NCBI GenBank assembly: GCA_030549495.1 | Contig: JAUIRK010001052.1 | Span: 2,790,001-2,854,000 of the forward strand | DNA from: Nectonema munidae | Lineage: Eukaryota > Nematomorpha > Nectonematoida > Nectonematidae | Length of the DNA: 64,000 nt | Reading direction: 5' to 3' | Part shown: positions 11,102-20,656 of the stretch, piece by piece | Layout: every line of letters begins with the position of its first letter | How positions within the stretch are numbered: the first letter of the stretch is position 1 | Translations under genes and position numbers: made by a program | The notes under the pieces: generated by a model | Databases searched by the model: none | What the model saw: the letters and a program-made list of their open reading frames with translations, nothing else | Told to the model about the DNA's origin: nothing

Positions 11102-13627
11102 TAGGGTAATTCCCAAAAAAAAAAAAATTTAATATTTAAAATGACACTTATGGGAAGTTGTGAGGAATGATGTCTAAATAATTAATATCATATTAGAATT
11201 CATCAAAGTTTAAAAAAGGTTCCGCTCCGTGTAAGGTAAAATAATCTATGTATGAAAATGCAAGATTTAAAATAAATAATAGATGGCGTTAAAATTAAAA
11301 TAGTAGATAAATTTGAAGTTTGTTTATTTGGAAAATTTTGATATTTTAAAGAACTTTTTTCACTTATATTAAGCTTATTATTGCCACTTTTATTAAAAAT
11401 TAAAAAAACTTTGTTATTGAAACATATGAGTATAATGGATAATAATAAATTCAATTATTAAGATTATTTTATTTATATTAAACCAAAGTTTTATTTAGAA
11501 TTTTTCACAAAGATTTTTAAAATAATAATTACAACTTTGATCAAAATATGAGTTCAAAAAATTCAAGTTTAAAAACTGAAAGCAAAAAATTTATATGGCA
11601 AAAGAATTTTACCTATAATTCAAAGCAAAAAAGAAAGGGAAGTATTCCCTTATTGGAGTCTATTTCAAAGCTAATCAGAATGCCAACTAATTGTCAAATT
11701 CTAGGGAACTTCAAGTTTTTATACGGTCAAATGAAGAGTAAAGAAGAGAGAATTAAGCATATATTGGGTGAGATTCAGTATCTTTGGGATCATACATTAA
11801 ATTTTCCTCTACTTTCGAAATCTCAAATCAGAAAAAAGCTCGGGAATCTCATCCAATTAGAGATAAAAAACAGAAAGAGACAATCCGAAAAATTCGTATC
11901 AGTCATTCTTCCGCAAGTATTTGATGTAACAAATGTCACAGGTTTTTGGAAGTGCAAGGAAGACAAGGTTTTTTACGAAACACAAATTCAAAGCCGAGGA
12001 AAAGTAGGATATTCTACGTTAAGAGAGGCTCCTTCAACCTCCATTCATCCAAGTAAAAAATATTCAATTCAAAACCCGATTTCCCATAATTCTTCTCAGG
12101 TTGAAGATAATTCAAGCTTTTCAAACGACGAAGTTTCACCTTTTTCACCATCATCATCATCATCATCATATTCTTCTTCATGTTCTTCTTCTTTTTCTTC
12201 CTTTTCTTCATCGTCTAAACTACAAGAGCCTAAGTTTAAAAGAGGTTCAACAAAAACAGCAAGCGTTTTATTTTATAAGAATAGTGTTTCAACAAACAAA
12301 GCGCATCAAATTCTCACAACAATTAGAAACGAAGGCTTAGATATTTCAGTTCCAACGCAATCTTCTATATGGAAAAAAGTGATCAAAGATGGAAGAGCAA
12401 TGAAATCGAAGATTTTAAATTTTTTGATGAACACTAGCGATTCTTTTTGTTTACAGTTTGACGGAAAGAAGTTAAAAGGAGTAGAACACCAAGTTGTTCT
12501 TCTAAAAAATCAGAATTACGAGATGAAACTTGGAATCTTGAAATGTGAATCTGGATCTGCTAGGATTTTAAAGAAATGGAAAAGCTGATTGATAATTACA
12601 ATGTTTGGAAAAATATATCTATGATCATTTGCGATACGACAGCAACCAACACTGGTCGTCATGGTGGAGTAATAAAAATGCTGAAAGATAGAGTTTCTGA
12701 ACTTGGTTATCCTGAACCACAATACATCGGCTGCCAACATCACGTATTGGATTTGATATTAAAACACGTCCTAAATTATTATTTTACGGATAAATCAACA
12801 AAACCACAACTAAATTATTTTTTTGTTGATGCTATTATGAATAATTATGCTAACCTGCAAAGAGACTATAATTTCTCAGCTTTAGATGAAACGCCACAAT
12901 ATCAAAATCCTGGTTGGCGTGATGACTTTAAATTTTTGTACGAGTTGTGTATGGCTTTTAATCATTTCAAACATACATCTAAGCTGCCATGTATTAAGTG
13001 GAGAAAATTGCCAAGTCTTCATCAAGCAAGATGGAACTCTAGAGGAATTTATGCCTTGATGGCCTTTTTTCTTTTACCTAAATATCGTGATTTGCTTTAC
13101 ATACCATGTGATTTCATATCAACTTACTGGGCGCAAGCGTGGTTCCACTCTCAACACTATGATGACGAGGTATATCAAAAACTGTTAACTGGAGTCGAAA
13201 CAGTGAGGTGTAACAAAGCATTGAACTGTCTTAATACACACTGGAAGAACGAAGAATCAAAATTAGACATTTCCAGGAGTAACCAAAACGCCGAAAGAGC
13301 GGTAAAATTAATGGAAGAGCTGTATAAAAATTCAAAAAAAATTGATTACCTGAACATGAAGTTTATTGGAAAAAATAACTTTTAACTGTTTTCATATTTT
13401 TTAACAATAAATTTTTATTTATTCTTTCAGGGAAAATTTTTTCCTAATAATAAAAGTTTGCACTTTTTGATGATCAAATTTATAAGTACTTTTTCATACT
13501 TTCACTGACATGAGAGCGCAAGGTTTTGTTTTTATTTACAAAAAAGCTTAATAAAATCTTTATTTATGCCTAAAAACTCATCTTTTTGGCATGGTGTCAG
13601 AAAAATTTTTTTTAAGGAATTACCCTA
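11102..13627 (+). mobile_element. hAT transposon nested in Merlin
   Basis: Ends are TAGGGTAATTCC at 11102 and the exact inverse GGAATTACCCTA ending at 13627. They are flanked by a perfect 8-bp duplication GTGTACAC (11094-11101 and 13628-13635), which fits the hAT target form nTnnnnAn. Length is 2526 bp with one transposase gene interrupted once. Intact ends, a perfect duplication and long open frames make it the youngest-looking insertion in this region, and it must postdate the Merlin it interrupts. Confidence 0.92.
11548..13385 (+). pseudogene. hAT-type transposase, one apparent frameshift
   Basis: The first frame (11548-12588, 346 codons) and the second (12576-13385) overlap. They read as one protein of about 610 residues if the frame changes by one base near 12570. 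The first part has a basic N-terminus, a Ser-rich low-complexity tract around residues 200-225 encoded by TCA/TCT repeats, and LQFDGKKLKGVEHQ with a likely catalytic Asp near residue 300. The second part has ICDTTATNTGRHGG (second Asp), CQHHVLDLILKHVL, ARWNSRGIYALMAF and SNQNAERAVKLMEE near the end (likely catalytic Glu). This DTT-NTG/CxHH lineage differs from the BED-finger hATs elsewhere in the window. Superfamily assignment rests mainly on the ends and the 8-bp duplication. Confidence 0.8.
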
Positions 13628-13965
13628 GTGTACACTGTATTGGACATTTTAAGGTGTTTTTTACAAAAAATTGTTGTTGCAAGTTCATGACACCATTCAT
13701 GAATAAAATAAACAATCGTTTTAAAAGGTAAACGAGTACCTCCTAACCACGTATCGCGTGTGGCCATCTAAACGAAAAGACCCAAATTTGAAATTATAAA
13801 TTATATTTACTTTTTTAGATATAAGTTTAATAATAATTATTATATTCTCATCCGATTTTAGTGTAGGATAGATAGAATAAAAATCATATTACTTTAGTTA
13901 TTTTACGGTTGAGTTTCAGACACAAATTCTCTTAAAATAAATTTTTAAAATTATTTAGAAAAAGT

Positions 13966-14313
13966 CCCCCCCCCCCCCCCCCCCCAGGCCCGTCGCCAGG
14001 ACACTTGTCCAGGGGGGGGGGGGCACGCATAAAAATTTTGGGGCACCAATTAAGTTAATAAGGGAGTGAAAAAATACCTAACGTCCGCTTCAACAGCTAT
14101 ACTCACTCACAGACGGACAGTTGACAGGTGGGCGAAACCGAAGATATCAGAATAAACCCCAAAGCATGTTACTAGTAATTTCAATCTAATCAGTAAAATT
14201 GTAAAAACAAACCCAGAATCTGAAAGTAGCAAACATTTATTTATTTACAAGCTCAAAATATATTTTAGAGGGCACGCCCCCCCCCCCCCCAATAATTTTG
14301 AGCGTGTGCACCC
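13966..14313. repeat. G/C-tract repeat with inverted G and C runs
   Basis: C20 at 13966-13985, then CAGGCCCGTCGCCAGGACAC, then G12 at 14012-14023. A C14 run follows at 14277-14290 with AATAATTTTGAG and GTGTGCACCCCT. The right part, read backwards, resembles the terminus at 24253, and the CCCCCAATAATTTTGAG motif matches the copies near 276 and 1190. Probably a non-autonomous element fragment; limits uncertain. Confidence 0.5.
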
Positions 14314-15689
14314 CTAATATATGGAATAATATCAGCTAAAATGATATTACACATGCGTATAACAAGAGACTTAGATTCCTCCTGAATTAGTTGTGCATAT
14401 TTTATCAAGTATTGTTACATTGAATTCAGAATAGCTATAGCTCATTAGCATGCGATCCTTTTCTCAGCATTTAAACCATGGACATGAATATACATTGATT
14501 TATTATGGTTATTGGGTTTTTTATCTACATAAGGCAAAAGTTTAAAGATAAATGTGAGGAGAATCTCTTTTCACGTTCTTTTACGAAAGATTGCTTATAA
14601 AAGTTAACACTTAAAGTTTACTTTCAATTTAAGGCAAAATAACTAATCAATTATTCTATAATGGTAGATTATGTATTACCTGCCAACTAAAAAGGGTAGC
14701 TATAACTAACACTAAGGAAATAAAAAAAAAGTTTTCAAGGTGATGAACAGTAATCATAAAACAATGAGAAGAAGAAACGGTTAAATGATCTTTCTTTTGA
14801 AGTAACTATTAGTTTTCAGTATCTAGTTTGTGAGTCAAAACTAAGACGTAAAACTTACTTTCCTATTAGAAGCATAGAGTAACTCTATGTCAATAAAAAA
14901 ATTATTTTTTTGAAATAAAGAAACTCTAATTCAAATTATTAGAAATAATAATTTGAAATTACCTTTTGAAATATTTGGTACACACCAATTATCCGAAAAA
15001 AAGAATCGAAAAGATAAGTTTACCCTGATCAAAAATTAAAAAAGATAAAGAAATTACGAATCCAGATTCAAGATACCTTTAGCGTATCGTTGCCACAGAA
15101 AATGAAGGGGAATAAATGTTCTATACCTAAAAGTAGACAAAATATATCAATTTATAAATATTGCTCCAAAGTCATTCACTCGAGGAAGATAGGGAAGTCT
15201 AGCTAACAGATCAAGTTGAAAGCATGACTGGGAATAAAAAGAATCAACAAAATTTCAATCTATTAGTTCTAAATTCTCAAAATTAAATACAATTCTTGTA
15301 TTTACGCCTATGGTATATATAAGGGTCGGATGATGTGTGTGACGCTATACGAGCTTGTAAATTTTTCACTGAAAACAGCGAATTTTTTTAAATTTCAATG
15401 CTCAATATATTTGTGTACTTTTAAGAAATAATAAATAGAAAAACTAAAATTGTCAAGGATTCAGAATTTATTTAATAAATAATTATGATATAAAAATGAA
15501 GATGGATATTTTTATTGTATTTCCTTAAAATAAAGTATGATATAATTCTGATTTTCATAAAAAAAAATGATACATTTTTAAAACATTCATATTTTAAATA
15601 TCATATTTTGTGTGACATTTTTTTAGATTTTTTGGCCATTTTTTATATCAAATTTGTTGAATAAAACAGACAATAGGAAACAAATTATA
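14314..15689. other. AT-rich non-coding stretch
   Basis: I see no gene or clear repeat. A TATA-like TATATATAAGGG at about 15313 stands alone, with no coding sequence behind it. Confidence 0.5.
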
Positions 15690-15888
15690 GAAAGTAAAAA
15701 ATAGAAGAATGGCAAATCGTTCTGCAATTGCAAAATGCACTTCTAATTAAAAAAATATTAAATTTAGAGTTTTTGCAATTTTTATTTTGCATTTTCATAT
15801 TGCATCCTTATTTTAAAGCATAAATTTATAACAAGTAAGGCGTTTTTGGTTATGTAGCGAAGCATTCATTCTTCTATTTTTTACTTTC
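15690..15888. repeat. Small inverted-repeat element (MITE candidate)
   Basis: A perfect 22-bp inverted repeat, starting GAAAGTAAAAAATAGAAGAA at 15690-15711 with its exact complement at 15867-15888, encloses 155 bp of AT-rich sequence. The size and perfect arms suit a miniature DNA transposon. No convincing target duplication was seen. Confidence 0.55.
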
Positions 15889-17451
15889 AAGAATTTTTTA
15901 CTGGATCTTCTGGAATATGAGAACGTTTGCAACTATATCTATCAAATTTGTCATTTCCAAAATCAAAGTGTGCATGTTTTTGATTAGAATCATTTTAAAA
16001 ATAATTTTCTTTTAGTTTCCGTTTTTGTATTGATATATTTATTATACTAAATAAACTTTCAAATGGGATTTAATCAAAACGGAACTCCTATTTATTCATA
16101 AAGTTTTGAATTTATCCCTAAATAACTTAGCGTCTATTTTATAAAACACTCTTGAAATTTATTTTTTATGCAGTTTTAAGCTCATAATGTTTTTATATAT
16201 AGTACAAATATATTTTGGCTTATTATACTTTCTGTTGAGTATGGAATATTTGTTAAAAAAAGAAAGCCAAAAGGCATAATAATAAATTTTTTTGAAGATG
16301 AAAGAAAGAAGCGACCTAAAAACAAATAGAAATCACAAATGTCAATATATGAAGGTTTAGTCGCTATCAAGATAATTTTATAATTTAAGTTCAATTTGAG
16401 GATCTTTTTCCTTTAGTGTGAAAGCAAGAATCTTTTAAATGATGAAGTGGAACATTTTTCTAATTGAACTATAAACATCAAGAATGATAGCATGGGGAAA
16501 ACAACATTTGAATTGGGATTGAATCAAAATCTGTCAAAAAGGAGAATCGTTAATTCAATAGTGGTAATATTTTTTGATGAAAATCAATCAAATTGTCAAA
16601 AAAAGTGATTTAAAAAAATTATTCACCTCAAAATTGATTTTTTTTTATTAACATTTAAAACTAGCCGATCCCATGGCCGTTTCGATCTTAATTTACCAAC
16701 ACTCTACTAATGATATTATGTTTCGAGCGCAGCAAAAAGTTAAAAAAAATATTAACTTTAAAAAAAATAAAAACAATGTACAAGCAAGTAAAATTTTTAA
16801 ATATGTAAATAAAGAGAACAAAAACTTTGAAGTGTGGGCATATCCCCAGACAACATGTCAGAACTTTGTATAGCAAGTTAGCTAGTTAGAGATAGCTAGC
16901 AGCTAGTAAGTAATTAGTAGTTTTTTGTATGAAATCTATTTTTCACCAAAACAAAATATAATATAAAATATATCATGCTTTCGAATTAATAGTGTCAAAA
17001 ATTATTTAAGTAAAAATATTGTATTGAGAGTAAAAAGAAGCAAAGATGTGTGAAGTTTGCTGATTTCATGAGGTCATTTTTTGTAAAGAGGTAAGTGTAA
17101 GCTTTAGGAGAGGTTATATCTTCTCATCACCCCATAACATATACATATATATTATATCCATGACGTATTTCATTCCTATTATATATAAATACATATCAAT
17201 TATACACCACTTCGCCTAATCCCATATTACTGATAAGTATCGCCATTCATCCTAGGTCATCCATTGCCAATAGCTAGAAAGCAATAAAAGTGATGAAACA
17301 TACAGCAGACTTTGATAGCTACAAAGCAATAACTTTTCACTCTTCTTCAGAATAAAATAAGCCGAGAAATCGCATAGATGCGCAACATGATCGTTGAACA
17401 TTCGTTGAATCGCAAAAATAGTTGAAACTAAACAAGAACAAATGTCACAAA
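15889..17451. other. AT-rich non-coding stretch
   Basis: No recognisable gene. Open frames at 16182-16394 and 16673-16876 are compositional. The slightly GC-richer part at 17220-17440 has no splice-supported reading. Confidence 0.45.
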
Positions 17452-17970
17452 CCCTCATCGAACCACCTGGCTACCATCGTAGTTTTACAATTTTTGAACC
17501 TATATTATTTTTCGAAAAAAAAACTTTTCAATGTCAAAAGCCTAAAACTTCACGAAATGTGCAAAAAGCTTTATTTTGATGGAAAAAAATTCTCAATCGA
17601 TACTGATGTAAAGATCTCAAAAAAGGAAAAAGTAGGAAGTTGTATGAGTTGATCACAATTAGCCCACTTGACTACGATGATCGTTTTATTCTTTTCAAAA
17701 TAGGTACAATATGTTTTTTCAATCAACACCACTCTGAAACTTCAAAGGTTATAAAAAATATTTGTATCAAGGAAATTTAAAAAATATTCTGGAGGATACA
17801 GCAAAATATCCTAAAATAAGAAGAGTGGAAAAATATTTAAGTTAATACTTATAGCAGAGATCACAACCATTATAGTTAATAAGTTTCTTTATTAGAATAA
17901 TTATAACTATTTTGCCCTTTTCAACTTGAAAACTTCAAAGATCTGCTGAAATGGAATAACAAGCAAAGAA

Positions 17971-18114
17971 GGTTAAAGGTGGTGTGGTATTCCCATCGAT
18001 AAGGCACAAATGCGCCACTGGCATCGAGCTATGAATAATTTGACAGAGGCCAATCTCGAATCCGGAACAACCAACTCATGAATCAGCGCTCTAATCGATC
18101 AGCCACGCAACCAC
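17971..18114 (-). repeat. tRNA-derived SINE, copy 1
   Basis: On the minus strand the 5' part reads GCGTGGCTGATCGATTAGAG, then CGCTGATTCATGAGTTGG, then a CCGGATTCGAGA box resembling a tRNA B box. The tail shares ATCGATAAGGCACAAATGCG (plus-strand reading) with the other copies. It is inserted in the piggyBac and is therefore younger than it. Confidence 0.7.
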
Positions 18115-18728
18115 AAGAAAGAGTCTGTTTTGTTCTAAAATCTTTTATCAAGGAAAAAGGAGGAAAAGAAATTTATTGATATGAATACAACAAAGTGCAA
18201 TTATTTTAGTTGCAATGTATACAATAATAAACATATTCATATTTTCATTCAATGATAAAAAAAATATTCAAAGGAAACTATTTTTCGATTCAAGTATTGA
18301 AAAAAATTTCACAATGTTTTGAAAGATTAGAGAAATAGTATCATAAAACTTTAGAAAATTCTGAATACTGAAAGAATTATTACCAAAATGTTGAGATAAA
18401 AAATAAATATATCTTGATGTACTGGTGCATTAGCGTAACAACCAGTTTTTGAATTACGTGCAACAAATTATATAGTTGGTGGAATAACAAAGATTTAATG
18501 ACAACTAAAAACAATTTTTCTATTTTCACATTAGCAGCAATTTAGTTTTTTAGTTTATCTAATTGTGACGTTCAATTTTTCGAGTGTGAGAAATGTGATA
18601 CAACGTCATAATTTCAAATTTCAACGTCATAATTATTCAATAAATTTTTGTTTTGATTCAATTTTCATTAGTTTAATTTTTTGAGCTAAAGCATTTCGTC
18701 CTCTAACAAAGAAATTTCTTCATTTGTT

Positions 18729-20332
18729 ATGAGTTCAAGTGATAATTGTGAAAGTTTTAGTGATTTTTTGGACGCAGAGATCAGCTCTGAAGATTCCTCT
18801 AGCAAAGAAGAAATTGAAAGAGAACCTATTTTGTTAAGTATTCGTTCAAATAATGGTGCGTATTCATCCTTTCCTAACACGCTGGTCTCAAAGAGCAACA
18901 TAAATTGGTCAATAAATCCTTTTTTCAATAGACTGTTATCAAGAAACATAATAAATTTCAAACGTGTACTTACTGTGACACCGTCAAGAGAAATGGATTC
19001 TTTAACGCTCTTTTTCACTGATGAGATTGCGTGAAAAGTTTTGGAGTACACAAATAAAAAGTGTTTAGATAAAGGAAGAAAAGTTTTTTCAATGAGAGAG
19101 TTTACTGCTTGTTGCAGCGTTCTTCTTAGAGCTGGAGCAGACAGGAGATAATTTCATATCTGTAAACAATCTTTTTAAAAAAGGAGATTCGAAGCCTTTT
19201 TATAGTTGTGCCGTTTCCAGGAATCGCTTCAAAGACTTCGTTTCTATGCTATCACTAGATGATAGATCCAACAGAAGAGAACGTCAGCGAGAAGACAAAT
19301 TGGCCGCCATTCGCGAAATATATAATTCCAATTTCACAAAATTCTACGTTCCAAGCGAAAACTTGACTGTAGATGAGAAACTTTATTCTTTCAGAGGTTA
19401 TTGCCCCGAAAGAGTTTATATGCTTCAAAAGCCCGGCTAAGTACGGTGAGAAAATATTTTGGCTTTGCGACGCAGCAAATGGTTTTGAACTTAAATCGTA
19501 CATATTTTGTGGCAAGCAAGGTAACCTCAGCGGTACAGGTTTACCTAAAAATGTTACTTCTTACCTTTGTGAAGCTTACATCAAAAGTAATCACAATGTG
19601 TATTAAGACAGGTTTTTCGGATCGTTTGATCTCTGTCGAATTTTGCTCAAAAATGGGCTGACAATGACAGCTGCGATAAAAAGTTTTTCGAAAGATGTAC
19701 CATAAAGTTTTTTAGAATTGAGAGAAAGAAGTTTGTACAGTACAAAATATTTGTACAACCACGATGACAAAATTATTTTATGCTCTTATAAGCAAAAGAA
19801 AAAGAAAAATGTTCTTCTAATATCATCCTTCCACACTCAGTTACAAGTAAATGAAGAAAAGTATGATCTTAAACCTTAAATCATTTTATATTACAACAAG
19901 TTCAAAGGTGGAGTGGACATAATGGACCAAAGAGTCTAATGTCGTCGAAAATCTAATAGGTACCCGCTTTTGTTCTTCTCCAATATTTTGGATGTTTGTA
20001 CACTCAACTCTTATTTAATCATGAAGGAGACTGGGTACACCAATTCAAGGCTCAATTTCATCAAAAAATTGCTCATGAAAACATTTTTGCTAGATTCAAC
20101 AATGAGAATGTTTGCAGCCAGAAAAAATGCCTTTTGCGCAATACGGGATTAAGGAACATACTCCAATTGAATATGCGCAAACGAGTGAAATTCATCCAAA
20201 AAAAATGCGTCGCCAATACCTTTAATATGTAAAGAGGGTGAATGTAAGTCATCCACGCGTTGGACATGTGACAAATGCGATAAAAAAATATGTTTAAAGC
20301 ACAAATTTAGTCTCTGTAGAAATTGTTTATAA
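18729..20332 (+). pseudogene. piggyBac transposase, multiply broken
   Basis: The acidic, Ser-rich N-terminus starts at 18729 (MSSSDNCESFSDFLDAEISS). The core has LSLDDRSNRRERQREDKLAA, SENLTVDEKLYSFRGYCPER with the first Asp and AKYGEKIFWLCDA. An NVYxDRFFGSFDL segment is at the second Asp position and FKGGVDIMDQ at the third. The C-terminal Cys-rich domain reads CKEGECKS, TCDKCDKKICLKHKF and CRNCL before the stop at 20330-20332. Domain order is that of a full piggyBac transposase, but at least six stops or frame changes divide it. Confidence 0.85.
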
Positions 20333-20572
20333 AATAAAATTTTACCTTTCTCTATTTCTCAATTTTTTTGGCAGAAGCCTTCCAATCGTTATTTTTTATT
20401 CAAACACAAGAAATTTATACTTCTATACTTTATTTGTGATATCTCTGAAAATAAATGTTTTGCTGCCTATTCGAAATATCTGACTTTGATTTTGGGCTAC
20501 AATTGTAGTGGCCTGGCCAGAAACTAAAAATATGTGGTTCGATGAGGGTTAATTTTAGACTTTAAATAATTG

Positions 20573-20578
20573 TTTATT
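20573..20578 (-). terminator. AATAAA polyadenylation signal
   Basis: AATAAA on the minus strand, 14 nt past the TAA at 20593-20595, with a second overlapping one beside it. It supports the end of the unidentified gene here. Confidence 0.6.
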
Positions 20579-20592
20579 TATTTTAATAAAAT

Positions 20593-20656
20593 TTAGCGGG
20601 ATAAATTTTTTTCAAATAGAGGGTGCAAGAACTTAATTACACTAAGAACTACTTCG
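20593..20656 (-). CDS. Terminal exon of unidentified gene
   Basis: Acceptor ATACTCTAG, then EVVLSVIKFLHPLFEKNLSR and TAA. In phase with the preceding exon and followed closely by AATAAA. Confidence 0.6.

Larger units (their letters stand above)
10640..13740 (-). pseudogene. Merlin transposase, split by a hAT insertion
   Basis: Read from the right end, the first part (13740-13636) gives FKTIVYFIHEWCHELATTIF, the helical region before the catalytic domain. After the hAT (11102-13627) the gene resumes at 11101. It carries VEIDESCFSRRKYSVGRVYP with the first acidic residue, QQWVFGGICRETG, then SDKWRAY with the second, VDHSKYFKDPETGEHTN, and ESLWAFAK with the final Glu. Frame changes near 11040, 10858 and 10700 are visible besides the insertion. 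All three acidic positions are still recognisable. The family cuts and pastes its own DNA; this copy is dead. Confidence 0.8.
10341..13783 (-). mobile_element. Merlin (IS1016/ISXO2-like) transposon, interrupted by a hAT
   Basis: Terminal inverted repeats are GGGTCTTTTCGTTTAGACGG at 10342 and its near-perfect inverse ending at 13783 (23 of 24 positions equal). The flanks carry AAATTTG on both sides (10334-10340 and 13784-13790), close to the 8-9-bp duplication usual for Merlin. Without the 2.5-kb hAT and its 8-bp duplication the element is about 0.9 kb. Its single gene runs on the minus strand and encodes an IS1016-type DDE transposase. Confidence 0.85.
17452..20548 (+). mobile_element. piggyBac transposon with a SINE inside
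   Basis: Inverted ends CCCTCATCGAACCAC at 17452-17466 and the exact inverse at 20534-20548. TTAA follows the right end (20549-20552), as expected for piggyBac; the left flank reads CAAA, so that duplication is altered. The 3.1-kb element carries a broken transposase (18729-20332) and a SINE (17971-18114) in its 5' part. It lies immediately beyond the polyadenylation signal of the minus-strand gene at 20593-24010. Confidence 0.85.

Noticed and set aside
12014-12340. Met-rich and His-rich frames opposite or beside the hAT gene
   Set aside because: Shadow frames of the Ser-rich TCA/TCT tract in the hAT transposase.
17230-17290. Alternative terminal exon for the unidentified gene (YWQWMT and stop)
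   Set aside because: The exon at 20656-20593 is nearer, longer, in phase and followed by AATAAA.
18686-19051. 121-codon minus-strand frame
   Set aside because: Antisense of the acidic piggyBac N-terminus, which is clearly coding on the plus strand.
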